From JBNKHG01 sp050290225 (lineage in GTDB: Bacteria; Pseudomonadota; Gammaproteobacteria; Pseudomonadales; Cellvibrionaceae), in contig JBNKHG010000039.1 of assembly GCA_050290225.1 (NCBI GenBank), positions 1 through 49,234 of the forward strand: 49,234 nucleotides of DNA, given 5' to 3'. Of this stretch, positions 44,118-49,234 are shown piece after piece. The notes beneath the pieces were generated by a model. The model had not been told where the DNA came from, did no database searches, and saw nothing but the letters and a program-made list of their open reading frames with translations. Every line of letters begins with the position of its first letter. The stretch's first letter is position 1. Both the position numbers and the translations under genes were made by a program.

Positions 44118-44405
44118 TCAGTCGATCAGTGCCTGATAGGTCAACTGATGCATCCGCTCCCGGGAGGGGACATGCCTCGTGGGTACCCGTTGGGTCATAA
44201 CCATGCCCACCAACTGTTGCTTGCGGTCGATCCAGACAAATCGGCAGGAAAGCCGATTTGGGCGCCATAACGCAGCGCAGGCAGGCGAATCCCGAGGGCC
44301 ATGGATGGCCACCAAATAGAAACCATGGCGTTCACCGTGGTGGGGCTAAGCAGCCTGACGCCGGTTAGTTCACCGCCGTTGGCCAGCATCTGGGCGAAGC
44401 GCAGA
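44118..44405 (-). pseudogene. C-terminal fragment of a class C beta-lactamase-like hydrolase (fragment B)
   Basis: The minus strand encodes LRFAQMLANGGELTGVRLLS plus PTTVNAMV, matching the intact gene at 24608. About 60 residues of the intact protein are then replaced by ALWRPNRLSCRFV-type sequence, followed in another frame by WIDRKQQLVGMVMTQRVPTR and PSRERMHQLTYQALID with a stop. The replacement carries the hairpin at 44237-44260. Upstream, 44405-44460 has two AGGGGTCAGGTCAATTG-like units, reminiscent of repeats seen near Y1-type transposases. Confidence 0.75.
44237..44260. repeat. 9-bp hairpin inside beta-lactamase fragment B
   Basis: CAAATCGGC at 44237-44245 pairs with GCCGATTTG at 44252-44260 around a 6-base loop, then GGCGCCATAACGCAGC. 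Compared with 22723-22746, a T-A pair has become C-G, so pairing is kept. Confidence 0.7.
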
Positions 44406-44531
44406 CCCTTAGGGGTCAGGTCAATTGTGCAATCCACAGGCGTCAGGTTAATTGTATAACTTTCAGAACAGACTCCACCTTCCGAGCTGGGTTTCACTCC
44501 TTCAGTCCACGCTGCATCCGAATCGACCCAA

Positions 44532-45609
44532 CTAAACCCCTGCTCGCACAGCCAGGCTATCTACCTTCAAACTTTCGAAACACGCCACCCAATGGCTCAT
44601 CGCAATACCTGGGATAAACTCCGGTAGATAACGCCGATGGGCTGTAACAGCCGTATCGTCGTATAGGCCGATTTTCTCCGCCTCCGTGGGTAGCCGGACA
44701 ATTTTCCCGGCGGCGGCATCTTCCAGATACCGGGCTTGCGCCTGCGTGGGTTCCGGCAGGACAAAATCCTCCGGGTGCAGCAATTTCTTCGCCGTGCGTC
44801 CCTACCAGCGGTGGGCGTCCGCCACCCGCCACTGGAGCGACGAACCGACGTGATCGCAATCGTGCAGCAGACGGTATTCATGCTCGACGCGGTTTTCCCA
44901 CAACACGCGGTGCACGAACTCGGCGCCATCCTGGCCGTTGAAGTAATCGTGATCCCCGCATTCGAGGTAGATTTTGGGGCTGTGTTCCGGAATTGTATCA
45001 GCATTGTCCCGGGCGATATTGGCGTGGTTGTTGGCGTGGTAGTAATCCCGGTCCACCGGCCAGCCCCAACGCTTGGCCTGTTCCTCCGGCGGCAGGTTGT
45101 GCTGGAAGCCATAGTTGCGAGGCTGCAGATCGTCGTAATCCAGCACCGGGTTGATGATGCCCTCCTGGGCCGCTACGGCGCCGAAGCGGTCGGGGTATTT
45201 CAGGGTCAGGCGCAGTGAGCCCATGGCGCCCATGGAAATGCCGGTGAGGTAGGTGTACTTCTGGCCAGCGCCGATGTTGTAGGACGTCCGCATTCGCTCG
45301 ATAAACTCGAACGCGAAGTCCTCCCAGCGCTCGCTGCCGTCGTAGAAATTGAGATGCCAGGAGGTCCGGGCGGTGTAACAGGCCACCACCATGGGCGGCA
45401 GTGCGCCCTCGGCCCACAGCGTCTCATACATACTGCGTACCTCCGGCTCCGCCAGGAAATTGCGGTCCAGCCCGCCACCGTGCATGTTGACGAGTAGCGG
45501 CAAGGGCTCGCTGTTGTTGTCATAGCCGGGGGGGGAGCAATACGGCGTATTCCACCTCGCCGGGGACGAGGTCGGTGGTCAGACTGTCCAAACGCAATTC
45601 GGAGGGCAT
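44532..45609 (-). pseudogene. Alpha/beta-hydrolase (enterochelin-esterase-like), broken by a frameshift and a nonsense codon
   Basis: ATG at 45609 (AGGA 7 bases upstream) starts a frame encoding LDSLTTDLVPGEVEYAVLLP. An eight-G run at 45528-45535 on the plus strand (eight C in the coding strand; seven would keep the frame) shifts it. The rest then reads LPLLVNMHGGGLDRNFLAEP, the nucleophile elbow TGISMGAMGSLRLTL, YLECGDHDYFNGQDG and LLHDCDHVGSSLQWRVADAH. An in-frame TAG at 44802-44804 interrupts it, after which the same frame continues for 90 codons (LHPEDFVLPEPTQAQARYLE...) to the natural end. Esterase D/enterochelin-esterase-type fold. It is 63 bases downstream of the MarR-methyltransferase gene on the same strand. 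Confidence 0.8.
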
Positions 45610-45672
45610 GGTTGATTCCTGTTGTTCTTTGATCGGGGTGATCTATCGGCATCCGCGATAGAGCGTTGCGCC

Positions 45673-46932
45673 CTACACTCGCCCCACTCGCATATTGACA
45701 GGCCAGGTCACTTTTTTGGCGGCATCGGCGTCGCCCCAAAGGGTTTGCAGCCTTTGGCCAAATTGATTCAGGATATCGGCGTGGCCGTCGGCGATCGCGC
45801 GGCGTGTGGCCGACCAGGTGCTCAGGTAGCCCAGTAAAGCCTCCAGGTTCCACTCCCGTTCAATCGTACATTCCCGCACCGGTATCCGCTCGAAGGGATA
45901 CGGCAATTCGAGATAACCCGTTTCCACATGTTGGCGTTCCGCGGGCCAATAAGGCGCCAGTGCCTGCCAGTAAAACTGCTGCAACAACGCATTGACGCCC
46001 CCTTCCAGAGACGGCACACCGTAGCTGATCAGCGCGATCACAGCCCCCGGTTTCGCCACGCGCCGGACTTCATCATAAAAACGGGGCAAGTCGAACCAAT
46101 GAGCAGCCTGGGCGGCTATGATCAAATCGGCAGAATTGTCCTTAGCGCTAATCGCCTCCGCCGGTTCACAACGGTAGTCGACTTTCGGGTGGAGCTGGGC
46201 ATGGGCCAGTTGATCGGCGCTCACATCGGTGGCGATAACCTGGTTAAAATGCGCGGCTAATAAGGTAGAAAATTGCCCACTGCCGCAGCCCACATCGATG
46301 GCGAGGGATCGCGAGGGACAAAGCGCACTCAATTTGGCGGCAACTTCCGGTGGATAGGTGGGCCGGTAATGGGCGTAATCTTTTCCGCCCGTCAGGAAAT
46401 GCTGTTGTTTTTTTCGAGTACGGGAAACTTTTGAAGCGCCGGCCCCTGTGCTTTTATCTCTCTCCAGGTTTTGAATGCGCTCCGAAAACCCCTTCTGTTC
46501 CAGTGCGGCGACGGTACGCCTCAAAACATCACGAAGCGGAGCCTCGATCTCATTTTCCAGTTGATCGATAGCGACGAAAGTTGCCCGCCAGTGATCTGCC
46601 AACGGGGCGAACAGACGACGCCCTTTCGCGTTGAGTTTGATCAGCGTCTGCCGGGCATCCGGCCCCGGGCGACGTTTTACCAGGCCATCCTTTTCCATCA
46701 GCTTAAGGCTCTGGCTCACCGCGCCCTGGGTGATGGCAAGTTGCGCGGTGATATCGCTGACCGTGCATTCGCCCGCTGCCAGCGCTCGCATCACAGGCGT
46801 GTAGCGCGGGCGGTATTGAAGCCCCTTCCCTTTGTAAACCAGGGCGGCACCCTCGTCCACCAGCTCGGTCAGGTGCCGCAGTAATTCGCCCAGGCCTGAA
46901 TCATTCGCTTCAATTTTTAGTGTTGCCTTCAT
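45673..46932 (-). CDS. MarR-type regulator fused to a SAM-dependent methyltransferase
   Basis: A 419-residue two-domain protein. Residues about 10-145 form a winged-helix MarR domain (MRALAAGECTVSDITAQLAI, TQGAVSQSLKLMEKDGLVKR, the wing with DARQTLIKLNAKG). A linker of about 40 charged residues follows, then a class I methyltransferase (AIDVGCGSGQFSTLLAAHFN, VIATDVSADQLAHAQ, ADLIIAAQAAHWFDLPRFYD, EVRRVAKPGAVIALISYG) like trans-aconitate methyltransferases. ATG at 46932 is chosen because GGGAG lies 7 bases upstream. The frame is continuous, so the fusion is not an obvious sequencing artefact. A perfect palindrome upstream (47007-47018) may be its operator. Confidence 0.88.
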   Translation of the reverse strand: MKATLKIEANDSGLGELLRHLTELVDEGAALVYKGKGLQYRPRYTPVMRALAAGECTVSDITAQLAITQGAVSQSLKLMEKDGLVKRRPGPDARQTLIKLNAKGRRLFAPLADHWRATFVAIDQLENEIEAPLRDVLRRTVAALEQKGFSERIQNLERDKSTGAGASKVSRTRKKQQHFLTGGKDYAHYRPTYPPEVAAKLSALCPSRSLAIDVGCGSGQFSTLLAAHFNQVIATDVSADQLAHAQLHPKVDYRCEPAEAISAKDNSADLIIAAQAAHWFDLPRFYDEVRRVAKPGAVIALISYGVPSLEGGVNALLQQFYWQALAPYWPAERQHVETGYLELPYPFERIPVRECTIEREWNLEALLGYLSTWSATRRAIADGHADILNQFGQRLQTLWGDADAAKKVTWPVNMRVGRV

Positions 46933-47006
46933 ACTCTGCTCCCGCACAAACCAGTAATAGATTGTCCCTGCTTGAATCGTTAGTTTAAATCATTGGCGCA
47001 TATTAT

Positions 47007-47018
47007 ATTAGCGCTAAT
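47007..47018. promoter_or_regulatory. 12-bp palindrome, possible MarR operator
   Basis: ATTAGCGCTAAT is a perfect palindrome 75 bases upstream of the MarR-methyltransferase start, in an AT-rich stretch fit for a promoter. MarR proteins bind short palindromes and usually repress their own genes. The remaining gap to 47269 shows nothing else. Confidence 0.4.
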
Positions 47019-47269
47019 GTTTTTTCAATCCGTTTGGCCTTAGGGACCCAAGCAAAAAGAGAAGGCCTGTCCCAATGCGTTTGCCTGTTGGAAGGCCCAT
47101 AGCCATATTCTTATTTATGGATTGCGCACAAGAAAGGCATTAAATACCTAGCTTGCTGACCGATTTTGCTATTGAACTGATCGATTAAGCTTTGTAAGTT
47201 GAACGCGCATTGTAATCAGTATTTTGTAATCACCGAACTTCAACTTCCCGGATATGTGCAGAAAATCCT

Positions 47270-47846
47270 ATGTTCCAAAAAAACAAAAATGATGAAAAAC
47301 CCCAGATAAAAAGTTCTAAGTATAATCACTACACTTTGTATGGATGGGATAGGAGCTATTTTACTAGGAAGCTGGATGCCGCGCTCATTTTTTATAATGC
47401 CTCCTATCACCTTGAACGAATTACAAAAGAGAACCAGAGTGAAATACGTTTTAGAGCCGCGACACACCAAATTCCGGTACTACACACACCAGAGAACTGG
47501 ATGATTGCCGATACCACGCCGATAATGATAATGCTTGACCCACGGTTTCCGGACCGAAATCTTTTCCCGGAGGGGCCATTAGGTGTATTGGTGCATTGCC
47601 TGGAAGAATATTTTGATGAATGGATCGCACGGACATCCGTTCACTGGCGCTGGAGTTATCCCGAAAATCACGAACTGCTTTCCTTGGACGCGACAGACGG
47701 TGAGGTAGTTGAAGCAGGCTCGTCCTTATATTGAGGAATCACGGCAAATGATTGTCCGACGTATCAATGATCACCTTTCTCCTGATGAAAAAGCAGAGGT
47801 CGCAAATTGGCTTGAGAGGAAAAACTTATCGGAGGTTTTTCGGTAA
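47270..47846 (+). pseudogene. Glutathione S-transferase-like N-terminal domain, frameshifted
   Basis: The first frame (47270-47734) encodes a thioredoxin-like GST N-domain: YTLYGWDRSYFTRKLDAALI, HQIPVLHTPENWMIADTTPI (the proline and Ser/Thr glutathione region) and VLVHCLEEYFDEWIARTSVH. It ends early. A second frame then continues (ARPYIEESRQMIVRRINDHL, SPDEKAEVANWLERKNLSEV) to a TAA at 47844. The all-helical GST C-domain is mostly absent. There is no ribosome site before the ATG. I read it as a broken gene; the second-frame tail is of unknown origin. Confidence 0.6.
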
Positions 47847-47925
47847 TGGGGTAAGCGGTGCATCGGTAGATTGTGCTGTTGGCAAAACTGGCGCTGCGAC
47901 AAACCGCTGTTGGCCAAGTCTTCCA

Positions 47926-48546
47926 CTAGACTTGGCCAGCCCTGCTGATCGGGTTTTGGTTTTCGGTGGTAGCTGCGATGTCCATAATGACTCCTGGATG
48001 TATTGGGGTCTCAAGGCTAACCACCATGCCCAGGGGATCGAAGACCCGCTCCCGCAGAAGCTCATCCAGGGACTGCCCGGTGACCACCTCCGCCAAGCGC
48101 CCCAGCACACATGCCTTCGCTGTAGCGCCACTCGGTGCCGGGCTGAGCAGTCAGCGGAAGGCGGCCAGGCGCTTGACGTATTGCTCGAGATTGAATTCGC
48201 CGACGCGTGCATGAACGCCCGTCAGGCCTTCCCGACGCATGGCCATGCCCACCTCGTCGTCGGAGACGTAGTAAGGCATACCCGCGGGGGTAAGCAGGTG
48301 TTTGATGGTGATGGGGTTGGTCATGGAGGCCAGGCGGAAGATGGCATCGGGGCGCAACGACTGCAACTGCTCGGCGTCCCTATAGCCAAAGGCTTGCAGA
48401 TGCACCGGCTTTCCGTGCCGGGCGACGGCGGTCAGAATACCGGGAACCGCCCCCGAATCCACGTAGGACTGCATGGCCGGGGCTATGCGCGCGACCCTTT
48501 CCGTTGACATTCCCACTTCTTCTGCGTCGACCGATTCAACTGGCAT
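47926..48546 (-). pseudogene. N-terminal fragment of a class C beta-lactamase-like hydrolase (fragment C)
   Basis: ATG at 48546 has AGGAGG 8 bases upstream. It encodes EEVGMSTERVARIAPAMQSY, AVARHGKPVHLQAFGYRDAE and IFRLASMTNPI, the S-x-x-K motif changed to SMTN. About 45 residues present in the relative at 24608 are deleted, then ITIKHLLTPAGMPYYVSDD and LEQYVKRLAAFR stop at 48151. The match resumes in another frame (GRLAEVVTGQSLDELLRERV, DPLGMV). Loss of the catalytic lysine, an internal deletion and a frameshift make it non-functional. Confidence 0.8.
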
Positions 48547-48704
48547 GCGTTTCACCTCCTGAAATCGGATAGAATATCCCACAGAAAAATCGACAACCAT
48601 GGCATTTCAGGCAAGAGTGTTTAGCAGTAGTGGCTTGCACTCACGAAGAGAAGATCATGGGGAAGGGGCTCGATTTGACAATGCAGGGCCTGGCCCGTCA
48701 GGCG

Positions 48705-49004
48705 CTATTCCCCGATTGAAAAGAGCGTCGGTAAGTCACGGCTACCATGCAATACTCGCACAATACGAATACGGTCTTTTAAAATGCGGTAGAACACGAT
48801 ATGGCTTTCCTGAGAGATACTGCGTAAGCCCTCACGAATCTCCCGCCGGTCTCTTCCCAGTTGCGGATTCTCGATCAACCTGTTGAACAATGGGTCGAAG
48901 TTGTCGACATAATCCACCGCCTTGGTCAACCCATGCTCCGCTACCGTATAATCAAAAATCTCTTCAATATCCCTGTCGGCTTCGGACGATAACTCATAGA
49001 ACAT
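48705..49004 (-). CDS. RelE/ParE family toxin
   Basis: A 99-residue ParE/RelE-fold toxin: MFYELSSEADRDIEEIFDYT, FDPLFNRLIENPQLGRDRRE, GLRSISQESHIVFYRILKDR, IRIVRVLHGSRDL. The RSIxxxSHIVFYRI and VRVLHGSRD motifs are typical of ParE, whose chromosomal members poison DNA gyrase. AAGGAG lies 7 bases before the ATG, and the antitoxin stops 23 bases upstream, the usual antitoxin-first operon. Complete and probably functional. Confidence 0.92.
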   Translation of the reverse strand: MFYELSSEADRDIEEIFDYTVAEHGLTKAVDYVDNFDPLFNRLIENPQLGRDRREIREGLRSISQESHIVFYRILKDRIRIVRVLHGSRDLPTLFSIGE

Positions 49005-49027
49005 CCCTGTACTCCTTCAAAAGGATA

Positions 49028-49234
49028 TTACTTCTGCGTTGATGATGTTTTAGCTTCGATAATATCCCGCACCTTGCGCTGACTGGCGGGGCCCTCCCAG
49101 CCCTTGGCAATTTCGGCACGCAGCTCTTCGATAACCCGGTGACGGTAGATTTCATGCAGCCGGAGCGCGTCACGCACAACTTCGCTGGCATTCTGATAAT
49201 CCCCGCCCTTGAGTTGTGCGGCGATATACTCTTC
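49028..49234 (-). CDS. ParD-type (CopG/Arc/MetJ) antitoxin, partial at right edge
   Basis: The minus strand from the window edge reads EEYIAAQLKGGDYQNASEVV, RDALRLHEIYRHRVIEELRA and IAKGWEGPASQRKVRDIIEA to a TAA at 49028. This is the ribbon-helix-helix and C-terminal toxin-binding region of ParD, which binds ParE and represses the operon. About 15-20 N-terminal residues lie beyond the window. Confidence 0.88.
   Translation of the reverse strand, partial: EEYIAAQLKGGDYQNASEVVRDALRLHEIYRHRVIEELRAEIAKGWEGPASQRKVRDIIEAKTSSTQK

Noticed and set aside
47090..47121. Possible sixth copy of the 30-bp operator ending in CTATGG
   Set aside because: The CGC and CTATGG ends can be forced to 30 bp, but the middle G/C positions do not fit, and no regulon-type gene follows.
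1..49234. CRISPR array
   Set aside because: No regularly spaced direct repeats with unique spacers were seen; the only tandem repeat is the 16-bp doublet at 40971.

Overview
The window looks like the chromosome of a marine, heterotrophic gammaproteobacterium, probably Cellvibrionales-like (Spongiibacteraceae or Halieaceae). That is an inference from gene content: FecI/FecR regulation of a TonB receptor, spinster-type MFS, large TonB-dependent receptors, DUF3604 proteins, two-domain CaiB/BaiF CoA-transferases, DmdC-type acyl-CoA dehydrogenase, BKACE, and several AraC regulators with an arabinose-binding-like N-terminal domain. Most genes lie on the minus strand. I saw no rRNA or tRNA genes.

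Layout. 1-2.4 kb: sigma factor, FecR anti-sigma factor, and the start of a TonB receptor that runs off the left edge. 2.7-3.2 kb: integrase remnant. 3.4-12.3 kb: TPR protein, AraC regulator, 1171-residue FG-GAP lipoprotein, TIMP/NTR-like secreted protein, small DMT transporter and BKACE. 12.5-22.4 kb: MATE transporter, an integron-cassette-like insertion bracketed by a duplicated SDR 3' end, then SDR, MATE, acyl-CoA dehydrogenase, SDR and an MDR-type dehydrogenase. 22.6-24.6 kb: debris (beta-lactamase fragment, orphan HicB, 5'-truncated DUF4143 ATPase between 21-bp inverted repeats). 24.6-42.5 kb: a large minus-strand catabolic or uptake locus. In transcription order it is acyl-CoA ligase, TonB receptor, terminator, MFS, two paralogous two-domain CoA-transferases, three tandem DUF3604 proteins, and a class C beta-lactamase/esterase-like hydrolase. 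42.7-49.2 kb: second AraC regulator, then decay (two beta-lactamase fragments, an esterase with two lesions, a GST fragment), a MarR-methyltransferase fusion and a ParDE-type toxin-antitoxin pair cut by the right edge.

How it may work together. Five promoters (AraC regulator, BKACE, acyl-CoA dehydrogenase, SDR, MDR) share a 30-bp element with constant internal spacing, so they probably form one regulon, plausibly under the AraC protein at 4.2-5.3 kb. In the 25-41 kb locus, MFS to CoA-transferase to CoA-transferase and DUF3604 to DUF3604 to DUF3604 are linked by ATGA overlaps or 2-bp gaps. This suggests import of an organic acid through the TonB receptor and MFS, activation by CoA ligation or transfer, and a periplasmic role for the DUF3604 proteins. 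The substrate cannot be read from the sequence.

The best candidates for something undescribed are the DUF3604 triplet with twin CoA-transferases whose N-terminal halves lack the catalytic aspartate, and the shared 30-bp operator.
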